From Reticulitermes speratus (taxonomy: Eukaryota; Arthropoda; Insecta; Blattodea; Rhinotermitidae): a DNA stretch of 64,000 nt. Position numbers and translations under genes: made by a program. Shown one piece after another: positions 22,391-33,454 of this stretch; the first letter of the stretch is position 1; the number at the start of each line of letters is the position of its first letter. The stretch covers positions 6,358,215 through 6,422,214 of the forward strand of contig JAJKFL010000006.1 of the NCBI GenBank assembly GCA_021186555.1. The letters run 5' to 3'. Below the pieces are notes generated by a model that ran no database searches, was not told where the DNA came from, and saw nothing but the letters and a program-made list of their open reading frames with translations.

Positions 22391-22769
22391 TATATATATA
22401 TATAATAACCATGGCTCAACAGCCCTATATGGGCTCAGGCCTCCTCTTTCCGAGGTTACTGGGTTGTGCGCGTTCGTGGCAGTTGGTGACTGGCCAACTG
22501 GCCGCACTGCTGTTCTATCGATCCTGATGTGACCGCCAGAGCCATCTGGCAGGCAGTCAGGAGACTTGGGTGAGAAATTACCACAATTTTGCTTACGAAA
22601 CATTTCTATTCATGCTCGTAAGGTTCTTTTACATGCCGTAAATCTACGACATGGGACCGACGGCTTTACTTTTATCACCCTTAAAAATCCATCGACCTCG
22701 GTCGGGATCGAACCCGCGAACCTTGGGTCCAGTGGCGAGCACGCTAACCACTAGTCCACCGAGGTCGAC
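22391..22769 (-). mobile_element. SINE family B, copy 1
   Basis: Read on the minus strand, the tRNA-like head is CGACCTCGGTGGACTAGTGG with B box GGGTTCGATCCC. The first and last bases of the head pair (GACCTCGGT with ACCGAGGTC) like an acceptor stem. The 3' tail is GAGCCATGGTTATTA then an AT run. TGTTATATCATA flanks both sides (22379-22390 and 22770-22781). It lacks the TTCCTTCGGAGGGGAAG block of the other copies. Confidence 0.92.
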
Positions 22770-22781
22770 TGTTATATCATA

Positions 22782-24295
22782 TAGTATATATATATATTTA
22801 CCTGCGGTTTTTAAAAGGTCAAATAAAGGCATCAGAAGAAGAACTGCAATATATTACACATTCTTATTTTATGCTCTTCACCAACAATGCCTGCATTTCT
22901 TTCAAATAATGTGACTTGATACATTATGCACTGCTATTAATTAATTTTGTATTATTGTAGTTGGAGCGAGTACACCGTTCACATCTGAATGCTTCGTTTT
23001 TCTCCTTTTGTGTTACAGAATGCTCGTCTAAAGGCAGACTTTCACTCGTTTTGTAAACAAAATGGCTAATAGTGAATGCTACGTCTCATGGCTTATGCTA
23101 AAAGCACATCTAATTTAATTATACCTCCTTTAATGACTGCGTAAAGAGAGTCTGTAGGCTATTTGATTCGAAGTGGGTCAAGACGAATCGAATGTTCCCA
23201 CACAAAACGGTAAAGTGCAGTTTGTACTGCGTGTATAAAGACTTAAACACAGTTGCTTAGTAAACAGCATAAAAACCGGAGGCCACTTATCTCCAGGGTT
23301 GTTATGAAATCCGCTTTGTAAAATACGTGTAACTTCTCCTGTGTAGAATAAAGGTACTAATTTTCGTGACGTAATTCGTGGTACGACAGTCGCCCAAGAA
23401 ATGTAATGTTTGTACAGTTAATTGTTCGCCATGTTAAGTTATTTGGCCCTTTAACACTACATAACATGGGTCTCCAACATGCGGGGCCGCCACTTTGTAT
23501 TATGTGACCAGCGGCCACATTTGAAAAATTAAGTTCATATTATAAAACTTAAACAAAACTTTAGGCGGTTATGTGTACCGCTTATTGTTATTTTTAAACG
23601 TGCAGCCCTGCGAACCAGCCCACAATAACCGGTGTGACCCTTTGCCATGAAATTTTGGACACACATGCTATAAAGACCAAGTCCAATTCACTTTACAATT
23701 GACAGTCCGTCTTAATTTCGAGCCCCTTATGGGGCTTACGACCAGATGTCTTTCTATGTATTGAATACTGCTGTCATTGGTCGGGCGCCCTTTCTGACGA
23801 GATTACGGGTCCGTCTCTTGTCATAAGTCACTGCCTTTTGTCGCATTACATATACATGTATAAGCATGCTTTCCTTTTTCATATGTACACGATTTTCGTA
23901 CAAAGCTAATATGAACCTGAATTGTATTTAGGTGATAAGTCCGTACCGCGCAGTGAACACTGTCCGACTTTGTTGTAAGATACCCAAATAGTGGCTCTTT
24001 TCTAAACTCAATACAAAAACAAAAATGCATTCTGTGGAGAGAATGTATAATTTTTTTAATGTTAAACTAGGTGGTATCTACAGTAACCATAATATTTGAA
24101 AAGGTTAAGGTACCGCAGTTATTTTGCGTAACGTCTGAATTATCATTAAAATTATTTATTTTGTCAGCAGTGCATTTAGGGGTTTTTGTCTTTGTTATTC
24201 ACCTCATGGCGTAGGCATAGGCCATGCTGCGTGTTTCGACTTCAAAAGTCAATCCACATTTTACTCTGGCATATTATTAATCCCATGTTACGGGT
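22782..24295. other. unassigned
   Basis: No gene, RNA or repeat family recognised over about 1.5 kb. Confidence 0.35.
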
Positions 24296-24480
24296 ACGTG
24301 GGCCCCTGTCATCATGGTATGGCCCCTGCTTAAACTGCAGGTGAAGGAGACGACCTGCAGATACACATGGTAGCTCAGAATATGCTCAACAAGCAGGACC
24401 GGACAGCAGACAGGGGGTGCTCTTCCAACTTCGGTGTTGGGCGAGGAGGTAACAACTCCTCACCGTAAAAAAAATTAATA
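24296..24480 (+). mobile_element. retroposon or LINE 5' region fragment
   Basis: CTCTTCCAACTTCGGTGTTG, GGCGAGGAGGTAACAACTCC and a CCGTAAAAAAAATT end parallel words on the minus strand of 52617-52905 (GGGCGTGGGGCTGACAACCC, CCCATAAAAAAT). It probably derives from a LINE or its parasite. No target duplication seen. Confidence 0.45.
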
Positions 24481-24484
24481 TGGT

Positions 24485-25440
24485 ACCAAATATTACACAG
24501 AACTTGGGGTGGCCTAAACAAACCAAATATTACACAGAACTTTGGGTGACCTAAACAAACCAAATATTACACAGAACTTGGGGTGGCCTAAACAAACCAA
24601 ATATTACACAGAACTTGGGGTGGCCTAAACAAACCAAATATTACACAGAACTTGGGGTGGCCTAAACAAACCAAATATTACACAGAACTTGGGGTGGCCT
24701 AAACAAACCAAATATTACACAGAACTTTGGGTGACCTAAACAAACCAAATATTACACAGAACTTTGGGTGACCTAAACAAACCAAATATTACACAGAACT
24801 TTGGGTGACCTAAACAAACCAAATATTACACAGAACTTTGGGTGACCTAAACAAACCAAATATTACACAGAACTTTGGGTGACCTAAACAAACCAAATAT
24901 TACACAGAACTTTGGGTGACCTAAACAAACCAAATATTACACAGAACTTTGGGTGACCTAAACAAACCAAATATTACACAGAACTTTGGGTGACCTAAAC
25001 AAACCAAATATTACACAGAACTTTGGGTGACCTAAAAAACCAAATATTACACAGAACTTTGGGTGACCTAAACAAACCAAATATTACACAGAACTTTGGG
25101 TGACCTAAACAAACCAAATATTACACAGAACTTTGGGTGACCTAACAAACCAAATATTACACAGAACTTTGGGTGACCTAAACAAACCAAATATTACACA
25201 GAACTTTGGGTGACCTAAACAAACCAATATTACACAGAACTTTGGGTGACCTAAACAAACCAAATATTACACAGAACTTTGGGGACCTAAACAAACCAAT
25301 ATTACACAGAACTTTGGGTGACCTAAACAAACCAAATATTACACAGAACTTGGGGTGACCTAAACAAACCAAATATTACACAGAACTTTGGGTGACCTAA
25401 ACAAACCAAATATTACACAGAACTTTGGGTGACCTAAACA
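24485..25440. repeat. satellite array, 37-bp unit, about 26 copies
   Basis: Unit words: ACCAAATATTACACAGAACT and TTGGGTGACCTAAACAA. A TGGGGTGGCC variant fills units near the left edge and TTGGGTGACC the rest. A few units have lost one or two bases. Minus-strand frames here are artefacts of the repeat. Confidence 0.97.
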
Positions 25441-25444
25441 GTTA

Positions 25445-25700
25445 AAACCCTTTGGTAGGGAAACCTCGAGGAAAGAATCACTTGGAATATCTAGACGTAG
25501 AGAGGAAGATAATATTGAAATGAATCTTAAAGATATAGGATGGGAGGTTGTGGAAGGGATTAATGTGGATTAGGTTAAGAATAATTTGCGGGTTGTTGTA
25601 AACTGTGCAGTGAAATTTTGTGTTGTTTAAAAAAGCGAATATTTTCTTGACTGTATGAGGAAATATTAGCTTCTCAAAAAGGGCACTGCCCTGTGCAGTT
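25445..25700 (+). mobile_element. LINE 3' end, family L1x, decayed
   Basis: TAGACGTAGAGAGGAAGATA and TTGAAATGAATCTTAAAGAT, then the UTR part TATTAGCTTCTCAAAAAGGG and CACTGCCCTGTGCAG, align with the copy at 50760-50990. It begins right at the edge of the 37-bp array. Confidence 0.65.
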
Positions 25701-25964
25701 TGTTAGTTTGTTTAGTTATTCAGTTAATCGGTCAGTTATATCATTAAACTGGTGGTCTTTGTAATGGAGACTGGGCTGTTTTTTAAGAGGTAATAACTAA
25801 TTTATTTTAAATACTTCTGAGATTAGTTTCAGACTTTAATGAGTTAACGTTGATCCAAAGATGGAACCACAGATTCTGTGTGACCAAATTTCGTGATCAG
25901 ATGAGGCGTCCGCGGATCCTCTAGAACACTTCGGGGTGCCAATGACAAAACCTGTTTCATAGTA
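25701..25964. other. unassigned
   Basis: No recognisable feature. Confidence 0.3.
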
Positions 25965-26518
25965 CAGGGTGTTTCAAAAAGAGCTTTACAACTTTGAAAG
26001 AGTATACAAATTTATACAGAGGACATACACAACGTTTCGAACTGTCATAATGTAGCAAAACACTGCAAGTTTGATGCACGTGTTACTGTAGACGGCGCAC
26101 CCACTCATTACCTTGGAGAAGTGCGCGAGTACCTCAACACCCGTTTCCCAGGTCGGTGGATTGGTAGAGCGGCGCCGATAGCATGGCCACCTCGTTCCCC
26201 GGATCTTACACCCCTGGATTTTTTCTTATGGGGATTCGTTAAAGTTCGAGTGTTCGTACCAACTTTGCCTGCAAATGTCGTTGAGCTCCGAACTCGAATT
26301 ACTGCCGCAGTTGCAGAAGTGACGCCAGAGATGCTACGTAGCGTGTGGCAAGAAATTGACTACAGGTGGGACGTCTGCCGAAGTCACATTGAACCATAAC
26401 TATCCGAGGTAAACCTGGTGTGTTTTGCTACATTATGGCAGTTCGAAACGTTGTGTATGTCCTCTGTATAAATTTGCATACTCTTTCAAAGTTGTAAAGC
26501 TCTTTTTGAAACACCCTG
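25965..26518 (+). mobile_element. deleted mariner/Tc1-type transposon, 554 bp
   Basis: The ends CAGGGTGTTTCAAAAAGAGC and its inverse are part of terminal inverted repeats about 100 bp long. TA flanks both ends (25963-25964 and 26519-26520). A 92-codon frame at 26121-26399 keeps the last third of the transposase: WPPRSPDLTPLDFFLWGF, where the D after TPL is the third catalytic acid. It ends at MLRSVWQEIDYRWDVCRSHI. The two earlier catalytic aspartates are gone, so it could move only with help from a complete relative. Confidence 0.9.
26121..26399 (+). pseudogene. transposase C-terminal fragment (mariner/Tc1 type)
   Basis: The 92 residues cover only the catalytic C-terminal part; the family is usually around 340 residues. 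The PDLTPLDFFLWG block is diagnostic. The upstream DNA-binding region and first two catalytic acids are deleted, which places this fragment close to the left inverted repeat. It is probably not expressed as an active enzyme. Confidence 0.85.
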
Positions 26519-26520
26519 TA

Positions 26521-27067
26521 TTATTGTAGCATTTCGAACAAATGAGAAACTTTACAAGGAAATATGAAGCTTTCCGCGAATTGTGTGGGCTAATTTAGGA
26601 ACTGGTGTCTCCTGAAAAAAAAAAAATTGCAAACTATCTACCGCTGAGTTAACCTTAGGTTACGAGTTCTCGTCGATCACGTCGAAATTTTCGCATTTCA
26701 TGTGGGGGAATAAGTCGGCGTTTGCGGGTAACCTTTCTGAAATTGCTCGGCCGGAAACGTGAGAGAAAGTTTGACGATAAGCGATATGCAACGTACAACA
26801 GCAAAGGGGAAAGCTACGTTCAGCTTCTTTTATGGGCCAAATAATGAGCTTGATGAAGCATAATTTGGAACCTGTGTTAAGATTTAGTGTATGAAGTGCT
26901 TTTCTGTGTTTTTTGTTCATTTGTGCGAGAATTAATATCAATAATTTTTTAAATATAAACAGGCACAGTATGGAATGGATTGTGTTCGAGGTTCGAGGTT
27001 CCACTGTATACCAATAAAGACATAGACATAGTTATCACTTGTTTAATTGGACCAACTGGTGAAATGA
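26521..27067. other. unassigned
   Basis: No recognised feature; a minus-strand frame at 26660-27004 has no domain. Confidence 0.35.
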
Positions 27068-27582
27068 GTGCTGGCGCTGAGTTACCTCCACGCAATAATC
27101 CCAATGATGATAAGACCTCGTGCCACCGACACCGAGCTAGCCACGCTAACGAAACGAACGGTAACACACTTATGTAACTACTCCCTGTAGAAGTTAGTGC
27201 TGGCGCTGAGTTACCTCCACGCAATAATCCCAATGATGATAAGACCTCGTGCCACCGACACCGAGCTAGCCACGCTAACGAACCGAACGGTAACACACTT
27301 ATGTAACTACTCCCTGTAGAAGTTAGTGCTGGCGCTGAGTTACCTCCACGCAATAATCCCAATGATGATAAGACCTCGTGCCACCGACACCGAGCTAGCC
27401 AGGCTAACGAACCGAACGGTAACACACTTATGTAACTACTCCCTGTAGAAGTTAGTGCTGGCGCTGAGTTACCTCCACGCAATAATCCCAATGATGATAA
27501 GACCTCGTGCCACCGACACCGAGCTAGCCACGCTAACGAACCGAACGGTAACACACTTATGTAACTACTCCCTGTAGAAGTC
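27068..27582. repeat. tandem array, 129-bp unit, 4 copies
   Basis: GTGCTGGCGCTGAGTTACCT starts at 27068, 27197, 27326 and 27455. The units are almost identical. As 129 is a multiple of 3 and no stop occurs in one minus-strand frame, a 211-codon frame runs through (26949-27584) with a 43-residue repeat (SSYISVLPFGSLAWLARCRW). Confidence 0.95.
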
Positions 27583-27636
27583 AACAGTTCAAAATATTTT
27601 CAGGGTCTGAGCAGTCCAAACAGTCCACTTGAGCTG

Positions 27637-27700
27637 CTTAGACCCTGAAGATGGGGCGATATAAATCTCCTGAAACGTCGGTAACTACCAGTCGAAACGG
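27637..27700 (+). repeat. F6 family relic, forward
   Basis: ACCCTGAAGATGGGGCG, then CTCCTGAAACGTCGGTAAC, CTACCAGTCGAAACGGCGTC. Helix II pairing is poor. Confidence 0.5.
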
Positions 27701-27739
27701 CGTCATATGACAGAGGACGAGAATTTTGAGATATTCGTT

Positions 27740-27822
27740 CTTCTGGGATGTGGCACCGCGTCAATAGGTGATTAGTGTCCGCAGTTTCGGCACAGCATAA
27801 TCGTCTCATTTTCAAGGGTAGA
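27740..27822 (-). repeat. F6 family relic, reverse
   Basis: GTTCTTCTGGGATGTGGCAC, then CGCAGTTTCGGCACAGC and CTCATTTTCAAGGG. Together with 27637-27700 it forms a head-to-head pair. Confidence 0.5.
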
Positions 27823-27970
27823 AGTGATCAATGGACGTTTCGGACCTTGAAGTATAAAACATAAACTTTAAGTTTTTAATTTTTAAAACCAATAGGGTTC
27901 AGCAATGAGATCTGCGCTCTTCTGAGATATTAACGGTTCTTCAAGGTTATTTACCTTCTTGGACTTCTTG

Positions 27971-28062
27971 AGCCTTGAAGATGGGACCGATACGTTGTCC
28001 CGAAACGTCGGTAAAGGATTACTACTCGAAGCTGCGTAATATCCCAGAAGAGCTTAGATCTC
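27971..28062 (+). ncRNA. hammerhead-like F6 unit with tail
   Basis: GAGCC, TTGAAGA, T, GGGACCGATACGTTGTCCC, GAAACGTC, GGTAA, then the tail ending GCGTAATATCCCAGAAGA. Helix II is 5 bp (GGGAC/GTCCC). C3 is T. Helix III (AC/GU) has no room for a loop, so only a dimer could form it. Confidence 0.5.
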
Positions 28063-28731
28063 ATCAAGGAAGCCTGAAATCGTTTCAACAATTGTATACA
28101 ATCAGCACATCGTCAGATACACTTCTGAAAGCCCTTGAGCCACTTCGATGAGGGAAGAGAGGAAAAGAAACATGGCGAGGGGCCGTTTGACCTTCATGTT
28201 TCTGTATATGATATACTGATTTATTCCATGCAGTTTATGGGACACGTAGAGCTATATTGGCAGTGGCGTTCAGGTACATCAGACTGGAGTTGCATCGTTG
28301 TTGCACTCAACCGACGACGCATAGCAAATAGTCGCACAGCAGAGGTCATACTTTATCTGTGTAAAAGCCCGTCGAGCCTCTGAGGTTAGGTCAGGTGTAA
28401 GGAGAAGTGGTTGAGAGAGTGGGATTGAGGTTTTGTGGAGCGGAAAGCGTTCTGTTGAGACACGGGATAAGCATCTGAAGAGCAGTGACTTGGCTACGGA
28501 ATTTTGACAGTACGACTTTCTAGCGAGGAGGACTTTCCACTATGGTGACCGTTTTGAAGACCAAGCCGAAGAAAGACAGCGAGACTTTCTTTTCTCTCCT
28601 TGTGTCCTTACTTACCATTTTCCTTTGTTTAATGCCTTTATTCATTTGTTTCTTTCTTTCTTACACTTCTTTCCTTTATTTCCTTATTTATTCCTCTTTA
28701 CGGTTCCATCCTGCTTCTCTCTTTACCTTTT
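28063..28731. other. unassigned; pyrimidine-rich 28580-28730
   Basis: No gene recognised. Confidence 0.35.
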
Positions 28732-28870
28732 AGGCGCGTTCGCAAAATTGCGAAGTGCAACTATCAGCTTCGTCATGTCTGTCCGTCCCACTGGGCGGAT
28801 TTTCATGAAATTTGACATTTCATTATTTTTCAGAACTCTGTCGAGAATTTTCAAGTTTGATTAAAATTTG
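28732..28870 (+). repeat. dispersed repeat shared with 15596-15700
   Basis: GCGTTCGCAAAATTGCGAAG, then CTATCAGCTTCGTCATGTC and TGTCCGTCCCACTGGGCGG. This copy extends further right (TTTTCATGAAATTTGACAT). Confidence 0.55.
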
Positions 28871-29225
28871 ACAATAATAACATGTACTTCGCATGAACAC
28901 CCATGTACATTTATGATAATATCTCGCTAGATTCTTGTTATAATGAGAAATGTTTCAGACAAATATTGTAGAGAAATTCAAAACACACATTTTATGTTCA
29001 ATAACTTTTTCCCGAAAATCGTGTCGTTTATGAGATAATGTGGAAAAATATTGTAGAGCCAGACAGGCCACAGATGACAATATAATACGGCGCATGCGCT
29101 TTGCATGCTGGATAACTAAGGCTACAGACACACACTCACAATATGTAATACTTATTGCTTTTGTACGGCATCAATGGTTACGCGATAGTGCCTCTGTATC
29201 ACGTTATACGTACATTGCTTGTCTT
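28871..29225. other. unassigned
   Basis: No recognisable feature. Confidence 0.3.
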
Positions 29226-29290
29226 CTAGACATTCACCAACAAAATACACAAATCACTAACAAGGTGCAATCAGCCCTTTATCATAGTCA

Positions 29291-29337
29291 AAACCCTACA
29301 CATGTTTCGGCTCTCTATGAGCCATCATCAGGGGTTT
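29291..29337 (-). ncRNA. hammerhead-like motif, F1 left arm
   Basis: Minus strand: AAACCC, CTGATGA, T, GGCTC-ATAGA-GAGCC, GAAACATGTGTA, GGGTTT. Helix I is 6 bp and helix II 5 bp, with all core bases present. Confidence 0.65.
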
Positions 29338-29689
29338 TCCAATAGTGCTTTTCAAATGCTGGATAGATCTGCTAATGACACTCGTAAAGTTTTGCACTGT
29401 TTATAATCATAAAAACATTTGTTTCGTAAGTCAAAATCGTGAGTCATAAATTATAGTTAAAATGATAAAATGTTAAAACAACACTGTTCACTGTATTTTC
29501 TTATAAAGTGCGATACATATCTTTATAAGAAGATACAGTGAACAGTGTTGTTTTAACATTTTTCATTTTAACTATAATTTATGACTCACGATTTTGGCTT
29601 AAGAAACAAATGTTTTATGATTATAAACAGTGCAAAACTTTACGAGTGTCATTAGCAGATCTATCCAGCATTTGAAAAGCACTATTGGA

Positions 29690-29736
29690 AAACCCCTGAT
29701 GATGGCTCATAGAGAGCCGAAACATGTGTAGGGTTT
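29690..29736 (+). ncRNA. hammerhead-like motif, F1 right arm
   Basis: CTGATGA is at 29696-29702, GAAAC at 29718-29722, and GTA at 29728-29730, with cleavage predicted after 29730. Helix I is AAACCC (29690-29695) with GGGTTT (29731-29736). Confidence 0.68.
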
Positions 29737-29825
29737 GACTAAGATATGGGGCTGATTGCACCTTGTTAGTGATTTGTGCATTTTGTTGGTGAATGTCTAG
29801 AATAATAAAAATGCACAGTGAATTA

Positions 29826-29985
29826 AGACTAAAGATTGCTTCTCTTGTTTCCATTTTATCTGTCCTCTATTAATTCCTATGTTTTTCTTACATTTTGCAT
29901 CTTTCTCCCTTTTATTAAGATTTTTTTCTCATTCTCACCTTATTCTATCCCAACGTCTCCATCTTTCTTTGTCATGAAGATTAAT
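29826..29985. other. pyrimidine-rich unassigned stretch
   Basis: T/C-rich on the plus strand; nothing else seen. Confidence 0.35.
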
Positions 29986-30055
29986 GCCTGCTGGGATGTT
30001 TGGCTGTGTCATTGGGTAAGTAGTTCTCTACGTTTCGAAGGATCGTAGTACTTTT
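29986..30055 (-). repeat. F6 family relic
   Basis: GCCTGCTGGGATGTTTGGC, then CTCTACGTTTCGAAGGATCG. Only the tail and GAAAC parts are clear. Confidence 0.45.
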
Positions 30056-30095
30056 ATCCTAAGGGTCTAGCAGTTCAAGAAGGTGAGACATAATA

Positions 30096-30693
30096 CAGGG
30101 CGTACACAAAAGAATGATGCGGTTTCAAAAGTGAATAAAAAATTTATGTTTCACAATACACGGGCACAACATACACCGTCAGCGGCGGCAACTGTCCACG
30201 TTTCTTATGCGCTACCAGCAGTTCGCTTCTCATGCTTACTCCCCCCCATTTTCACAGGAATGTACGAGTGCTTCTCAATCGTGTTCTTCCACAGCGCTGG
30301 ATCGGACGTGCTGCTGCAAATGGAGACAAGAACCTTCTCCCTTGGCCACCCCGTTCGCCAGATCTTACACCGTGCGATTTCTTTCTTTGGGGGTTCGTTA
30401 AAGACAGCGTTTATGTACCACCATTGCCCACGTCCATCCATGAAATTCGTGATCTGATAACGCATGCACTGCAGGCCATTACAGCGGACATGCTACACCG
30501 GGTCTGGGATGAGTTTGATTACCGTGTGGATGTGTGTCGTGTGACCCAGGGTGCACACATTGAAGGATTGTAATTACCAAATGAGAAACTTGGACAGTTG
30601 CCGCCGCTGACGGTGTATGTTGTGCCCGTGTAAGGTAAGAAATAAATTTTTTATTCACTTTTGAAACCGCACCATTCTTTTGTGTATGCCCTG
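30096..30693 (+). mobile_element. second deleted mariner/Tc1-type transposon, 598 bp
   Basis: The ends CAGGGCGTACACAAAAGAAT and its inverse belong to terminal inverted repeats of about 110 bp (CGTCAGCGGCGGCAACTGTC inside). TA flanks both sides (30094-30095 and 30694-30695). It is a different family from 25965-26518 by its ends, but has suffered the same kind of deletion. Confidence 0.9.
30232..30573 (+). pseudogene. transposase C-terminal fragment
   Basis: The 113-codon frame contains WPPRSPDLTPCDFFLWGF and ADMLHRVWDEFDYRVDVCRV, matching the C-terminal third of the transposase in the other copy. The D after TPC is the third catalytic acid. The upstream FHRNVRVLLNRVLPQRWIGR segment fits the stretch between catalytic acids two and three. 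The N-terminal two-thirds is deleted. Confidence 0.85.
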
Positions 30694-30695
30694 TA

Positions 30696-31569
30696 TACCA
30701 TCCCAGAAATCTTAAGCCTTTAGCAACACCGTGGCACTAACGTAAAATTTCCCTTTCGTTGTCTTATTTTACTTTTGTGGATATTAATATAGTTTAATAA
30801 ATATCTCAACACACGGATAATCAGTCATAGTTTTGGATGTCATGAGTGAAGTATAACAATGCTGTTTATGTTGTTGATGATGATGATAATAATAATAATA
30901 ATACCGTTTAATGTATTTATAAACTACACTGTTATTGTGAATGCCCAATTCATAGCTATTTCAGAATTTTTTTATTGATATCTTCGAAGTAGCCCTACAT
31001 GGCCACAAAATAAATGTTTCTCTTCTTTGTCCACAAAAGTTTCTCGCCGGAGAACCAGTAGCTAGGTCAGTTAGTATTCCATCTTGATATTTTTTTCGTG
31101 CATGTCCTTCCAACCAGTCTCCGCAGAATATAATTTGCACGCAACCCGAAGGCAAAGAACCGTTCGGCTTTCACATCTTCTATTTGAGCCCCAGGCTAGA
31201 AATGTAAATCGGATTCATATCGATTTATATCGACATTTGAATTCGATATTAATATCGCCTGAAGGTGAGTGCGACGTAAATTTTATTCTATGGTTCTTTA
31301 TGCGATAAGAGGAAATGCTGTTTTTATAGAGGGCCATGTGAAAATAAAAGGGGAAATTCAGTTTAATTGCAAGATTATAGAGTCGTTTGACATATTGAAT
31401 GTTATCAAATGATAGTCGGACTTTATGAACTTCTGAATCTACTGTGTTAAAGGAATGACAGAAATATATCAGTCACTGAAGGTACTGGAAATTCATTTCA
31501 TACGAACATTTAGAGGGAATGACCTTCACGTTTCAGCATCTTGAAATCTGAGGTTCTTACAGCTGTATC
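30696..31569. other. unassigned
   Basis: A (GAT/AAT)n run lies near 30880-30905. No gene recognised. Confidence 0.35.
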
Positions 31570-31660
31570 AAAATTACGGCGTTCTGGTATATGACGCCGT
31601 GCAGTTGGTAGATAGCTACCGACGTTTCAGAGGAGATTGCTGACTTCATACTCATGGTCT
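31570..31660 (-). repeat. F6 family relic
   Basis: TATATGACGCCGTGCAGTTG, then GCTACCGACGTTTCAGAGGA, then ACTTCATACTCATGG. Core decayed. Confidence 0.5.
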
Positions 31661-31828
31661 GACCTAGAATGGCCGTTTATTGGGAAACATTTTTCTTGTT
31701 TACTGCTGTAGTAGCATTAGTAGTACTACTACTAGCAGTATTAGTAGTAGTAGTACGTAATTACGCCTGACAAAATATAATGGATAACGTTTTAATAATT
31801 TTCTTACTCACATTGAATTAGACTAACT

Positions 31829-32056
31829 AACTAACTAACTCCATGCAGCACAGTCCTTCTTGAGAAGCTAACAGGTCGTCAGCTAGTCAAAAAATTCCCC
31901 GCGTTTTATGGAACCCGAAGGTTCATTACCGCACTCACAAGAGCCCGCCACCTGTCCCTATCCTGAGCCATATCAATCCAATCCATGCCCTCCATCCCAC
32001 TTCTTTAAGATCCATTTTAATATTATCCTCCCATCTACGCCTTGGTCTTCCAAGTG
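31829..32056 (-). mobile_element. LINE 3' end, family L1x
   Basis: The plus strand is the complement of the family tail: CTCCATGCAGCACAGTCCTT, TATGGAACCCGAAGGTTCAT, CGCCTTGGTCTTCCAAGTG. An ACTA run at the left is the complement of the simple 3' tail. Confidence 0.75.
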
Positions 32057-33454
32057 ATAGAATTAGACATGTATGTATTTTCTCTTAATGAACTGTATGT
32101 ATATATAAATGACTAGACAGAAATAAATATCCTGCTTATCACTACAACATAATTTTTCCGGTGATGATTACGAAGTCTAGCAATGTATTCTTTCCTGACT
32201 ATCAGTAACACCTCGTGTGAAATTCTAAATATTCTTTCAGCGTCTGTCTTTGCAAATGTATTCTCCATCTTACATGAAATACACACAAGTAATTAATCAT
32301 GCCATAAATAGAACTCATAGCACGCGACCACAAATGTAGGAATTATCACCTTTTGCGCCTATTAAAGAGCTAACAACGGAACTGGCATATAGATATAAGT
32401 CGTAACCCTAATCAATTGCAGGCACATGGCGTGCACCCCGGTAGTCGTGCATTAGAAGTGTAATTTGTAATACCCCCTTCCACAGTTCCATAACCGGGGT
32501 ATTTAAATCAGCAAGAACCAACTAAATAAATTAATACGTGTTCACTGACGTCGAAGGTGAGGGGTAAAGGGGCAGAAACGAAAATTTTGTGCTGTCAAAT
32601 TTGATTTTTATTACGGTAGATTGCAGTTAGAGGATTTCACGTGGAAAAACTGATATAAACTGATATAAACACACATCAACATCTGCTGTTACGTTTGAAA
32701 GGGTTGGGAGGGCTTATGACAGAAGGGGGAGGGGTAAATGTGAGTGACATGTAGGGGTGTGTGCGCATGCGTATGTGTGTCTACAAGCCTGCGAATATTT
32801 GTTGAAGTTCTGTTGTTATCCTGTCCCCATGCGGCGAGTCGATCTTGTAGTGACAGATACGTAAGCTAGATGTCAGTGATAGCTAAAGAATCTGCGTTAT
32901 GAAGTTGCCGTAAAGCACCTACGCTTTGGTCGGTATTACATCCTTCATTTATGAGGATAAAATTTAGCAGTACTTCTGATTCAATCAAGCTGTCTTTAAA
33001 AAAACCTTTTAGTTCGTGGCGTCTACATTTAAACGAAAATGAGTGTTCGTTCTATCCTGAAAGGAATATAATGTGTAAGAGTGTATCAATGAAAAGGTTA
33101 TCTGTGGAAATAATAGCTAGAGATGGAAACTGTAAAACTTTCCCTTGGAAATACTGAAGAGAATTTTACTGTGCTGGTCGTTTGCAATAAGACTGCACTT
33201 CTGTTGTTTTCGACTTACGTAAACTTCGCTTTCAGTGGGGGGTTCTAATTACATTTTGGTACTAAAACTCTGTGATTTTAAATTAAAGCATTACTAATTA
33301 TTTAGAGCTATTTGGGCAAGTGCTTCGTGAGGGAAGTGTTTAAAGTAAAAGGAACAATGTCTTTATCCACCTATGGCGTGATAGTTAATGAAGCACAGGT
33401 ATTTTTATATAAATCATAATTGACAAAATTTGACATTTTCCTTTCTTTTTTTTT
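32057..33454. other. unassigned
   Basis: About 1.4 kb with no gene, RNA or repeat family recognised. Confidence 0.35.

Larger units (their letters stand above)
29226..29825 (+). mobile_element. foldback element F1, 575-bp near-perfect inverted repeat
   Basis: Arms of about 280 bp (29226-29507 and 29520-29800) are separated by about 12 bp and pair almost throughout, from CTAGACATTCACCAACAAAA inward. Each arm carries an outward-pointing ribozyme-like core. The right side continues to AATAATAAAAATGCACAGTG, resembling the 3' ends of F3, F4 and F5, so the sense strand is plus. It has no coding capacity. Confidence 0.88.

Noticed and set aside
24485-25440. CRISPR-like array of 37-bp repeats
   Set aside because: There are no unique spacers; units abut directly, and the genome is eukaryotic.
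26949-27584. 211-codon minus-strand repeat protein
   Set aside because: Unit length is a multiple of 3, so an open frame follows from one stop-free unit. No start context, no domain, no homology I recognise.
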